Part shown: positions 45,396 to 56,181 of the stretch, piece after piece
How positions within the stretch are numbered: position 1 is the first letter of the stretch
Layout of the letters: each line of letters starts with the position of its first letter
NCBI RefSeq assembly: GCF_030272615.1
Contig: NC_081414.1
Span: 341,608,717 to 341,672,716, forward strand
Direction of reading: 5' to 3'
Source: Cryptomeria japonica
Lineage: Eukaryota; Streptophyta; Pinopsida; Cupressales; Cupressaceae
Length of the DNA: 64,000 nt
Position numbers and translations under genes: made by a program
The notes under the pieces: model-generated
What the model saw: the letters and a program-made list of their open reading frames with translations, nothing else
Told to the model about the DNA's origin: nothing
The model's database searches: none

Positions 45396-46206
45396 TTGAC
45401 CCTCATTTTTTGTAAAATTCTAATGACCAGGCAAATACAAAAATTCCAACTAACTTCAAGTGGGAGTTATTTTTTTGTGATGTGGAATGAGATTAATAAC
45501 ATGCTAGAAACCGATTTATTTTTTGTTAGACCAAATGCTTACCATGCTAATCATACAAAGGATATAAATACAGAAAAACACATCAGATATTTAGAGAAAC
45601 GAACATGGAAATATCAACATATGCAAACACAACAATACACAAAACTTGGAATACCATTCTACAATCACGCTAAATTTATGATAGCAATGAAAAAATTCTG
45701 ACAAAAACTAGATGCATTTTCCAATCAGCAAACATGTAGTATATGCAAGGAATTTTACCCAAACATGCTTCTACATTCATCATATGCTAATGCTACTTGC
45801 AAAAGATGATTCAATGAGAGAGGAATACATTGATTCTCCTCTAACAACAACATGGACCTAGGAGAACAACCTATTGTGTTGAAAAGACTGATCTAGGTGG
45901 AGGAAATGCTCATTGCTAGAGTGAACCCAGTCCTACAAGTAACCCACACTCTTGGAGGTCAGTATAAATATAGTGGTCACGCTATTGGTTTGGCACAAGA
46001 TATCAAGAACATTGTAAAAGTTCTTCCATGAAGAATAAAAGAGTTGGATGTACTCATAGTTCGAAGGCTACACATAGAAGACCATTTTTATTATTGTTAT
46101 GTAAGTAGGAGTCACATCAAAGATGGATTGCAATATAAAGTAAAATATGATCCATACTATAATGATGTTGTCATAAGTGTTGACAACTTAGCCCAAATTC
46201 CTAGAT
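45396..46206 (+). pseudogene. decayed Helitron-type protein fragment
   Basis: One frame runs from 45396 to 46206 with about five stops (three TGA-type and one TAG clearly at C-to-T positions). Its latter half reads KFXQKLDAFSNQQTCSICKEFYPN...ATCKR...FSSNNNMDLGEQP. It goes on with VEEMLIARVNPVLQV, LGGQYKYSGHAIGLAQDIKNI, VLPXRIKELDVLIVRR and YNDVVISVDNLAQIP, where X marks a stop. This Cys-rich motif and the following blocks match, from memory, the region just upstream of the Helitron_like_N domain in plant Helitron Rep/helicase proteins (a DUF6570-type region). No Rep, helicase or Helitron terminus is visible nearby, so it is an isolated fragment. The N-terminal 100 codons are not recognised independently. 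Confidence 0.65.
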
Positions 46207-48304
46207 TCAATGGAGGGTCCCATAAACCATGTTATTTCTTCTGGCTGTCCCCGTGATGATCTTTTGGGAAGGTTCCTGGAAATCGAGTGCGCAAAGAAAC
46301 AAGGTAGGATTCCTCGCTTTTCCTGGTGCCGTATTAGTGCAGACACATGTGAAGGCCAAAGATGTAAGTCAAGGGGAAGTTTCTATCCACGAAAATATGC
46401 CGACCACACTAGCTTGCTTTGACCTGCATTTAAATTTATAATCTAGATTAACGTATAAAGGAATATTTTAGGTTACGTTTATTTTGGATTAATTCAACCA
46501 ATTTTTTTTAGGTTAAGTTTATTTTGGATTAATTCAACCTTATGCAATATTAATAAAGCTAATACATAATAGTCTAATTAATTAATTAAAATTAATAATT
46601 TATTGTTAAAATGTATTAATATTCATAAATATCTTTTTATTATTAAAAGTTTGGCAATCAACTTGAACATGGCATAATCTATTTAAGTGCACAAGTTTCA
46701 CACAAGTGGGCGCAAGAATAATTATGTCATTCCTTTATATTATGTACAATCTTTTTTGTTGTGGATAATAATTATATGTACATGTTGCCACCCGATAACA
46801 TTTATATGATTTATACATTTTTATGTATTGTCTTTATTGCTTGAAAGTTGAATATGAAATAAAATTAATCCATCACACAAATAGAAAAATTATGATAATG
46901 AGAACAATGATAATATAATGATATACCATGCAAAGGTGGATGCACCAATTAAAAATGATTTAAATATTTATATTCTAGAGAAAATAATGATTTCATTTGT
47001 GAGTTGGTGAGTAGTTTTATCCACCGAACTCAAACCATTTAAGTGTCAAGATGAAGGGTATATCTAATTATGTAAAAATATTAGAAATATAGAAGACATG
47101 AGTTTTTCATAGTTCATGTAAATGACTACTAGCTTTCAAATTTAACCATGTTGATCTTTTTCTATATTAAAGAAAAAAATACAATTGAATGCAAATATTG
47201 AAAGCTATTGCAAGAATGTGATATCACATAGGCATGCTATAATATTATACACTTAGTAGGAGCTCGATTTTCTCCTCCAAAAGTACCTCATATGTATGCT
47301 ATATCTTTGATTGACAAGGCCTAGTTTATTATCAAGCTTGACGATGTAATAAAAAATCCAAAAGCTACAAAATTCTAAATGCATATATGAAAAACTAAAG
47401 AATTCATTTTTCCCAAACAAAATAATTGAATTGTCTATATGACATGAAAAATTATCCATATTGAGTACAATTGAAACTTTGTTGCATGAATGAAATGACA
47501 TCTTTTATATTTGTTTTATGTTCATGTTGTACGGTTGGTCAAAATTAGGGCTTTACCACCTAGAGGATTGATAAGGCCACTAAGATCCAAACTTACATTA
47601 AGGAGGAAAGATTAATCCGATTGATCCAACCATCAAGTGATCGAATATAGGTTAGTTTGGTGTTCCTCCTTGTTTGAGTCAAAATTGAAGTTGATATTGT
47701 ACAAGTTCTAGGACAAACAATAAGAAATTGGACAAAAACAACAATAATAGAATGTTCCAGATTACACACAGAGTTGTAGATAAAGATCTAAGAAGGGAAA
47801 ATAGATTGGAACCCGTAGTTGAATACCTATAAGAAAGGAACCCTTTGTATTTAAGGATTTTGTATTGTACTAAAGGTAATGAAGAAAGTAAAGTGCATAT
47901 AGGCACAAAATTATGAAATTAGAATTCAAAATCAAATAATTGTGAATTTGATTCCACTTTAAATGAACAAATCTTATGATTTTAAGTCCACACTAAAGTA
48001 CCAAACCGAGGTATTCATTAAGAAACTCATTTTTAAAAGACCATACAAACAAGAGTTTAAAAGACCTCGAAAGATTTGATAATAAACAATAAAATTAAAA
48101 TGCAACTACATATTTATAAATGTAAGTCCATCCGAAAAGAACCAAACATAAATCTTTGATAACGAACTCATCTTTTAAAGACTTTACACTCATTTTATAT
48201 AACACTTTTACACATTCTTAGATTGCTCAAAATACTATGATACAATTTTAAGAGTACATAAATGCCTTGAAAAACACATATACTCTAATGTTTCATTGGC
48301 GCGT
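46207..48304. other. AT-rich sequence with repeat R copy 2 and duplicated segment D2, no gene
   Basis: Repeat R copy 2 begins abruptly at 46207 (TCAATGGAGGGTCCCATAAACC) where the Helitron-like frame ends, and runs to about 46470. D2 covers 47050-47515. Sequence between and beyond is AT-rich; the small frames at 46210-46441 lie in repeat R and show no domain. Confidence 0.5.
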
Positions 48305-48305
48305 T

Positions 48306-48365
48306 CTACTTTTCTATTTACACCGCCGACGTCAGCTACTTTTCTATTTACACCGCCGACGTCAG
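48306..48365. repeat. perfect 30-bp tandem duplication downstream of the receptor kinase
   Basis: Two identical 30-bp units (48306-48335 and 48336-48365), each CTACTTTTCTATTTACACC then GCCGACGTCAG. They lie 50 bp past the kinase stop codon in its transcriptional direction. Each carries TGACGTC on the minus strand, an ACGT-core motif of the kind bound by bZIP factors. Perfect identity suggests a recent duplication. Confidence 0.9.
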
Positions 48366-48414
48366 GATACTCTGGGTCAAAATTGGATGTCGAGAAGTTA
48401 CCACTCCAATTCCG

Positions 48415-51400
48415 TTAATGTGAAAAGTAAATCATTTCGTTCTCACCCTCGGAGTGTTTACTTGAAACCCTTTGCAGATGTTCAAATTCTATTTTATCCC
48501 TTCTCTCCTTACAATTTTCCCCACCACATTTCTCCAACATCTCCACCACTACTCTCATGCAAGGCCGCTGCTTTGGCTCTCTGTTCGTGCAAACCAAACC
48601 CACACGTAAGACGCGTAGCATTTGCTCTATGCAATTATCTTCGATTATTCGTTCATCCAGCACTTCATTCTCTCCGCCCATCCAGATTGTTTTGCATAGC
48701 CACCCCACGATGTCCACGCCCTCTCCATACTCTGCCTCACCCGTCGCTTTCCTCCCGCTCACCAGCTCTAAAATCACCACTCCGAAGCTGTACACGTCAC
48801 TTTTCTCGTCCACCCTTAACCTCTCAACATATTCTACTCGCAGAGAAAAAATAAAATAAAATTAAAAAATGAGATAATCTATCCAGGAAAAAGCTAAAAT
48901 ATTAGAATTTGAAGAAGAGAAGAGAAAATATTCGTACCAGGGGCTATATATCCGTGCGACCCGACATAGCCAGACACCGTATACTCGTCGCCCAACCTAT
49001 CAATCACTCTGGATACCCCAAAATCTGCAATTTTAGCTCCAAAATCTCCGTCCAGCAAGATGTTGCTGGATTTCACATCCCTGTGCAATATTGGAGGGAG
49101 GCAATCATGATGCATATAACTCAGCCCGCGAGCCGCGTCAAGAGCGATCTGATAACGTTTCGGCCATTGCAGCGGCGTTTGTGGGCCACCGTGCAGACGG
49201 TCGAATAGGCTGCCGTTGGGCATGAACTCGTATACCAACAGCTTAGAATTGGACTCTTCACTTGAAATGCAGCAGAGAAGCTTTAAAATGTTGTTGTGCC
49301 GGATAACCCCCAATGTATCAACCTCCACTTCCCCTCTTTTGTTATCTTCTTGCTCGCCTTTTCTCTTAAAGCTTCCCCATCTGGTCACGTTCCTGATCTT
49401 CTTAACGGCTACAGGTTGCCCGTTGTTGAGAATGACCTTGTAAACTTTTCCAGCACCTCCGGATCCAATCACGTTGGCCGCTTTCAAATTGTTGAGGATG
49501 TATATCTCGTCCACATCTGTCGAGTGGAATGGAGTTAATTTCCACGATGGCGTTCTGCTTGGCTTCCTCAGACGCGAACAACGTACATAAATGAAGCCCA
49601 CGGTCACGGCTGCTATAATTAAAAGCATTACCAGAAATAGGGACAAAATCTTAGGTGACAACTTATGATGAGAGGAACACGGTCGTAGCATCAAATTCTG
49701 GCCTCCGCATAGCCTCGGATTTCCCAGAAACCCCTCCTTGAAAGCCATACTGTCTAGACCAGCCGGAATGCGTCCAGATAACTGATTGTTGGAGACATTA
49801 AAAACAGACAGCTTCAGGTTTCCTAAGTCGGGAGGAATTCCGCCAGAAAGCATATTGTTTGAGAGATCAAGATTGTTCATGATGTCGTTCAGAGCTGCAG
49901 GAATTTCGCCTGTAAGTCGATTGTGAGCCAAATTGAGCCAACTGAGTTTCTTTAGCAATGTTAGTTTTCTGGGAATTTCTCCTGAGAGAAAATTATGGTC
50001 CAGCTGGAGGATACTGAGCAAACTCAAGCGCCCGAGCTCATGGGGAATAGGGCCTAACAAACAGTTGTTGCTGGCTTCGAAAACTTGAAGATTTGTCAGC
50101 TGTCCAACTTGTGCAGGGATGCTTCCTTCGAACCGGTTGTTGCTTATCTCCAACCGACTCAGACTCTTCGCTTCGCCGATTGCAGCTGAAATCTGACCTT
50201 CAAACTTATTGTTGCTGAGAAACAATTTCTGGAGATTAGAAGCACCCCATAGTCCAGGAGGAATCTCGCCGTTCAGCTGGTTGTTGTCGATGTACAGAGT
50301 ATCTAGAGAATTGCAGTTCTCAAAGGACGAAGGCATAGTACCATTGAACTTGTTTGAAGTGACAATAAAGCTGTAGAGGACGACTCCTCGACACAGATTC
50401 ACTGGCAGAGGGCCTTCCAATTCGTTTCCCTCCAGATCAACAAGAGTGAGATTGGAGAATGTACCCAAACTCTGCGGCAACCATCCACTGAGCTTGTTGC
50501 CGAACAGCTTCAAATAGCTCAAGTAGCGCAGCTTTCCGAGCCCAGCAGGTATTTCTCCGGTCAGCCGATTGTTATACAAATGCAGAGAATTCAGATATGT
50601 GAGATTGGCGACTGCAGCTGGAATTGTGCCGTGAAGTTGATTGTCGCCAAAATCCAAACTGTACATGCTCCTCAGTTGGCCAATGTTGGCAGGAATTTGG
50701 CCAGACAAATTGTTGCCATAGAGGAACAAGTCAGTCAAATTTGAGAGAGCCATTAAACTGGTAGGGATCTCACCCGAGAGATGATTCAGCGACAAGTCCA
50801 ACTCCTCCAGCTGGGTTAAATTGCCCAAGAAAGTCGGGATTCGGCCCAGAAGACTACAGTTTTGTAGCCATAACTGCTGCAGTTGCTTTAAATTGCCAAG
50901 CTCTGTGGGTAGCACACCAAGACGCAGAGGATTATTGTCAAACGTGAGGTTCTTCAGAGACTTCAGATTCCCGACAAAATTAGGGAATGGTCCACTCAAA
51001 CTATTTTTGTGGAAGAAGAGAGCTTCGAGGTTTGGAAGCATTCCAAAGGCTGGAGGAATGGGGCCACTGAAAGCATTATGCGCCAAGTTCAACTCTCTCA
51101 ACTCACTCAATTCAGAGATACGAGAGGGCAGCGTACCAGAAAACTTGTTACTCGACAAATCGAGCTTCTGCAAACGCTTGCATTGCAAGAGAGCAATGGG
51201 GAAGGGACCGCTGAAAGCATTATCTTGGAGAGTAAAGGCCGTGAGATTAGAAAGACCGCATATAGCGGAAGTGAGGTTGCCAGAAATGGAGGCTCCCGTG
51301 AGATCAACAGTGGTAACGGTGTTGAAAGTATTACAGGAGATTCCTTTCCAAGCGCATGGATTTTGGTGAGACTCATTCCAGTTCCTCAAAGCATTTCGGG

Positions 51401-51539
51401 TGTCCTTCCAATCTCCCCTTTTTATTTTAAGCAGAATTACACCATCATGCGAGAGAGAAGTGCAGCGAAGAAGCAAGAGTGAAAATGCATAAATGTAGCA
51501 AAAGAAAGTGAGAGCGCGGATGGGTATTATTGCTGCCAT
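48415..51539 (-). CDS. LRR receptor-like kinase, subfamily XI (HAESA/CLV1-like), two exons
   Basis: Exon 1 is 51539-48938 and exon 2 is 48833-48415, giving 1006 codons plus a stop. The start ATG opens a signal peptide (about residues 1-28). The LRRNT cap includes PCAWKGISC (61-69). About 20 leucine-rich repeats of the NxLSGxIP type fill roughly 74-600, followed by a second Cys pair (LCGG...RPCS, about 610-621). One membrane span lies at about 630-653. The cytoplasmic kinase has its Gly loop GSGGAGKV (692-699), VAVKK with Lys713, HRD (819-821, an RD kinase), DFG (839-841) and APE (866-868, split by the intron), then DVYSFGVVILELVSGRKA. All catalytic residues are present, so it should be an active Ser/Thr kinase at the plasma membrane. 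Subfamily XI members bind small secreted peptides; the ligand here is unknown. Its GC content is clearly higher than the flanks. It is the only intact gene in the window. Closest named relatives (HAESA, HSL, RLK7, CLV1) are suggested from memory. Confidence 0.92.
48834..48937 (-). other. 104-bp intron of the receptor kinase
   Basis: The donor is CCTG|GTACGA and the acceptor GCGAGTAG|AATATG on the minus strand. Splicing completes the codon for Glu of the APE motif (phase 1) and joins GSHGYIAP to YVERLRVDEKSDVYSFG. The intron is AT-rich with a long T-rich tract near its 3' end. Without splicing, the frame runs 14 codons into the intron and stops at 48894. An intron at this place in the kinase is what I recall for CLV1/HAESA-type genes. 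Confidence 0.85.
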
Positions 51540-51600
51540 TATATCTATGTTTTACCAAAAGAAAAAGCTCTCCCTGGATACATGTCGGGAAAACTCTCAG

Positions 51601-51607
51601 ATATAAG
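51601..51607 (-). promoter_or_regulatory. possible TATA box of the receptor kinase
   Basis: On the minus strand CCTTATATC lies about 62-68 bp upstream of the start codon, which would leave a short 5' UTR of about 30-35 nt. There is no other support; this is a positional guess. Confidence 0.25.
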
Positions 51608-51619
51608 GCTCGTTCATGG

Positions 51620-53240
51620 ACTGTTTTTCTCCGCAACTTCCTATGGAGGGCAGAAAAAATAAGATAGTGCGAAAAAGAAGAAAACGAAAAAGTGTGAATA
51701 GTTTAAGAAAGCCTAATGAAAAATTTGGTTAAAACATAGACCAAATGAACAAATCCTACTAATAAATTATGTGGGGTTTTAGCCTTGCTTTGAGGAAGAA
51801 AACACGTATTACTTGATATGGTTTGTCACTTCTTATTGTTAAGCTTTTGTCGAGTTCATGCACATGTGTACAAAGTGTCGATGTGTATGGAATTAAATTG
51901 ATTTGTGGTGGGTCCGTGATTATCTTTTAGGAAGGTTCACGGAAATCGAGTGGGATGCTTAAGGTAAGAAGAGAAGTATAGTGCGAAAAGAAAGATGTGA
52001 CTAAGCAGCCACTAGAATGAGAGGCGTATCAGACCCGCTACAAGTCTCTCTGCTAAGACTAGTCTGTCCACTACAAATTGTTCAAACGAGTCCACACCGC
52101 TATCACATATTTTACAAATGGATGAAAATGCTTCTAGAAGGATATTTATATATTAATATATTTTATATATAGTAAAATTTAACGTATGTAAGATATTAAA
52201 AATGATATAAGATTATTAATCTTTAATGAATATATTAAACTATATTATTTATTTTGTATTGGATTATATTAATATTAATTATAATATAAAATATAATACT
52301 TAATTAATATAATTTTATATTAATATTAATATAATTTTATATTAATTATAACATTATACTTAATTTAATATAATATTAAATTTATAATATTTAATAATAT
52401 TATAAAATTAAATTAAGTAATATATTAATATTTATTTAAATATTATTATGATATTTATTATTTTGTTTTTGAATTTGATTGCATGAGAATTTTTTTGCAT
52501 CAATGTTTGGGGTCATTCTCTTGATTCATTATCAAGATGATAGAGTACATAAGGAGAAGGAAAATGATAAGTTGAAAAATGATAAGTTTAAATTATACTA
52601 GTACAATAAATTTACGTAAAACTTATAAACTAAAGAAACAAATTGATAAACCTACAATGCAAGTGAATAAATAAACTATAAATAAAATATAAAAATTAAG
52701 TTAGAAAGTTAATAAATTTTTTAGAAAATAACATAAAAGAATTGAAGGATAAAAAATGCTAAAAGTTATTAAAAATGTGATAAAAAATTTAAGAAAGGAG
52801 AAAAAAAAGCTTCAAATAAGAGACTAAGAAATTACATTAAAAAAAAGACTAATTAAAATTTTTGAAAAACTCAAGATAATTAGAAAATAAATAAAACTAA
52901 TTTAAATAAAATGCAAATTTAAGATACAAAAATGACAAAAAAGTGAAAGCATGTAAATACAAAGAAAGTAAAAGCTAAAAGGGAAATAATAGAAAAGAAA
53001 GAAAATTATAATCATAATTTTATATATAGAGAGAGAGGGGGGTTATTTTGCAATTTACTTATATTTAATGAAAGCAAGCAAATTAAATATAAGTAAATTA
53101 CACTAAATGAAAGTAAGTGAAACTTAAGTATAAGGAAATTACAAAGAAAGTCAAAAAGTGAATATAAAGTTAAAAAGGAAATACATAGAAAATTATTATT
53201 TAATGTTAATATAAAAAATATATATTAATAGTGTTTGGAA
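51620..53240. other. AT-rich upstream region with repeat R copy 3, no gene
   Basis: Repeat R copy 3 lies at about 51905-52060 (GGTCCGTGATTATCTTTTAGG, AAGGTTCACGGAAATCGAGTG), a diverged relative of copies 1 and 2, 370 bp upstream of the kinase start. From 52140 to 53240 the DNA is very AT-rich, with ATATTAATATAAT-type simple repeats near 52230-52440. No open frame of note. Confidence 0.5.
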
Positions 53241-53245
53241 TACAA

Positions 53246-54250
53246 TTAGGGATAGGGATAGGGATAGGGATAGGGATAGTGTAAGAGAATATGATAAGGG
53301 TTATAATTAATATTAGGTATAAAATTAGAGTTTGGTTTTGATACAATTATAATTAAGGTTATTATTGGGATTATGGTTGGATGTATAAATAAGATTCAAG
53401 TTAGCATTAGGGTTAAAGTTGGGTTTTCTATTAGGGTTACATTTTGAGATACAAGTGAAATTAAAATATTTTATAAATTAGGGTTAGAGTTAGTGTTATG
53501 GTAAGGGTTTGGGTTACAATTAGAAATATAATTAGATTTAGTATTAGGGTTATGGATATTGTTGGAGATAGAATTATGATTATGGTTATAGTTAGGGTTA
53601 CATTTAGAGATTAAATTATGATTATGGGATTAATGAATAAGGGTTAGGGTGAGTGTTACAATTAGACTTACATTTGAATTACCGTTAGCTTTAATATTAT
53701 GGTTAGAGTTATGGTTTGAGATGGAATAATAAATAGGGTTACAGTTAGGATTATAATTACAAATAGAATTATGGTAAATACATAAGACATGAATCATGGT
53801 TATGGTTAGATATAGGGTCAAAGGTATAATTAGATTAAGAATTAGGGTTGGGGTTGGTTTTAGGAGTAGAATTAGAGTTCTAGGTTTGGATAGGTTTATG
53901 GTTATGGTTAGTCTTACATATAGAATTACAGTAAAGAAAATGGATGAATTAGAATTAAGGTTAGTGTTTCATAAGTAGCATCAATGTTAGGATTAGGATA
54001 ATTATAATGATTAAGATCAGAGATAAGATTGGTGTTAAGGTTAGGATTATGAATAGGTTTTGGTTGTTGTAAAGGTAAGCTTTAGAATTAGTGTTAGGGT
54101 TGGTGTTTAGGTTAGCATTAGAATTAGGGTTTATGATAGGGTTATAATCAAGGTTAGGGGTTTGATTATGGTTGGAAATAAAATTATGATCAAGGTTACA
54201 TTAGATATAGAATTAGGATTAAGACATTAGATGAATTAGTATTAGGGTCA
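53246..54250. repeat. degenerate telomere-like repeat block
   Basis: It begins with five perfect TAGGGA units (53247-53276). It then continues for about 1 kb with dense, irregular GGGTTA, ATTAGG and GGTTAT words (for example ATTAGGGTTA, GGTTAGGGT and AGTTAGGGTTAC). The plant telomere repeat TTTAGGG is not present in regular tandem, so this is an ancient interstitial telomere-like or related satellite block, not a chromosome end. Short frames within it are meaningless. Confidence 0.6.
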
Positions 54251-55600
54251 AGTTAGGATTATAGTATGAAATTATGAAAGTGTTTAATTATTTAATCAAT
54301 ATTTTTACAATTTATATGAAATATGAGGGTATGTGAAAGATCATGGTAGGCCAAATTAGGCACTTAAGTGGCAATGAGAATTTAGAAAAATAGAGGAAAA
54401 TTGAGATGAAAATTTGAATGGGTTATTAACATAATTTTAAAAATATGTAAGAACAAAATTTATAGAAAATTGAATGTAGTTTCTAAGCTAATAGTTGTTT
54501 TCTAAAAAAAAATTAAACCTATTTGGTAAAAATTTGAAATTTAAATGCAGTATTACTAAATTTTGAGGAAAAAGATAAAAAGTAGGTGTATGCCTAACCA
54601 ACCTAAGTACAAGAAAAAATAAATATTTTTTTATGACACTTTCAATATAAGTAGAGGACTCATGCTCAGATGTGATGCACATTTTTTTATAATTTTTTGC
54701 TAAGTAAATAATTAGTTATGATTTTTTTACTAAAAAAATTATAAAATATAAAAACTCGTATGTTTGACCACCATAACTTGGTCAAAAATATATGAAATTC
54801 ATTTTTTTTTGTATCTTATAGTATGAAAATCTTGGAATTTTGTTTATCTTTTTTCAAAAAACGTTAAATTGTTTGAAAGTTATAGATGTTTTTCAATCAC
54901 CCTATCAATCAGGACTTTAAACATAATGTATGTAAAAAATCAATAATAATAATTTATTAAGTTCAAAATAAGGCATAATTTACATTGGTGGAAAGCTAAC
55001 AATTTCCTTAAAAAAATCTTTTTGTTTCATTAATTTCAGGTAAAATAAAGTTGTCAACCACATGGATGAAATCTGGAAAACCACCTGGAAAACTTCTAAA
55101 CGTAGTTTTTATGTTGACTGTCTAGGTTTCGCACATCAAAGCTAAATCCCAATGCAATCCTGAGGGGAAAATGGAGAGAAAAATAGATATTTGTTATTAA
55201 CAACTATCCTTTTCCTAGCATCATTCTTGTGATGTCATGTTTTCCAAAACAAATATTTATTTTGAAAGTCTAGAAAAAAAAAATTCAGTAAAATGGGCAT
55301 AACTTTTACATTTCTCAAATCATTATTTTTTATTTTTTATAGGTGTTGGAAAGGTGATTAAGAGCTCTATGCAATGGAATGGGTACTGTTTATATATTAT
55401 GCATTAAAATATAATTATAATTACTTTAAATTGTCATTCATTTTTGAAAAATCAAAAGCTCACAACTTCTGCATATGAATTCCCTCTTTCATTAATTTTT
55501 TGTGTAACAATTATCTTAGTATGTAACATTAAATGAGTAATTAATAATAAAAATTTAGGCATTTTACTAAGGAGTGTAATAAATTTTGATAAGCCATCAT
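54251..55600. other. AT-rich sequence, nothing recognised
   Basis: No open frame, no transposon motif, no long internal repeat that I can see. Phrases such as ATAACTTGGTCAAAAAT and CATAACTTTTACATTTCTC resemble decayed LTR-type sequence but cannot be assigned. Confidence 0.4.
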
Positions 55601-55930
55601 ATCTCTCTTTGTTCCTTCCTCTACCTATCTCTCCTAAGATCGAAACCTATCACTCCACATCTCCCTTTCTCCCTCCCTCTCTTTTTTGTCCCTATTTATA
55701 CATCTCTCTCTGGACTTATCTCTCTTTATCTCAAGCTCTACATTTATATTTCTAGCTCTTCATCACTCCCTCCTCTATCTTAGTCTCTCTCCCTAAAATC
55801 TAGACTTGTCTCTCTACATCTCCCTCCCATCCTTAACAAAAAAAGTTAGAGGGGAGGGGAGAGATGGAGAGGGAAGTATCAACAAAGGGAGAGGGGGAGA
55901 GAGAGAGGATAATTGGGGGAGAGAGAATGT

Positions 55931-56005
<75 letters not shown>

Positions 56006-56132
56006 GGGGGTAATTAGGAGGTAGGAGAAGGGGGAAAGTATCAACAAAGAGAGAGATGGAGAGAGAGGAGTAAGAGAGAAGTATCAAAAAAGGGAGAGGG
56101 GGAGAGAGGTTAGAGAGAGAGGATTTTTTGGA

Positions 56133-56181
<49 letters not shown>

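Noticed and set aside
48267-48859. Plus-strand frames of 195 and 100 codons
   Set aside because: They lie opposite receptor-kinase exon 2 and its 3' flank and include the 30-bp duplication; shadows of the coding strand.
50821-51482. Plus-strand frames of 157-182 codons
   Set aside because: Opposite the LRR-coding exon 1; shadows of a GC-richer coding region.
53246-54250. A chromosome end (telomere)
   Set aside because: Repeats are degenerate, lack regular TTTAGGG, and are followed by ordinary sequence on both sides.
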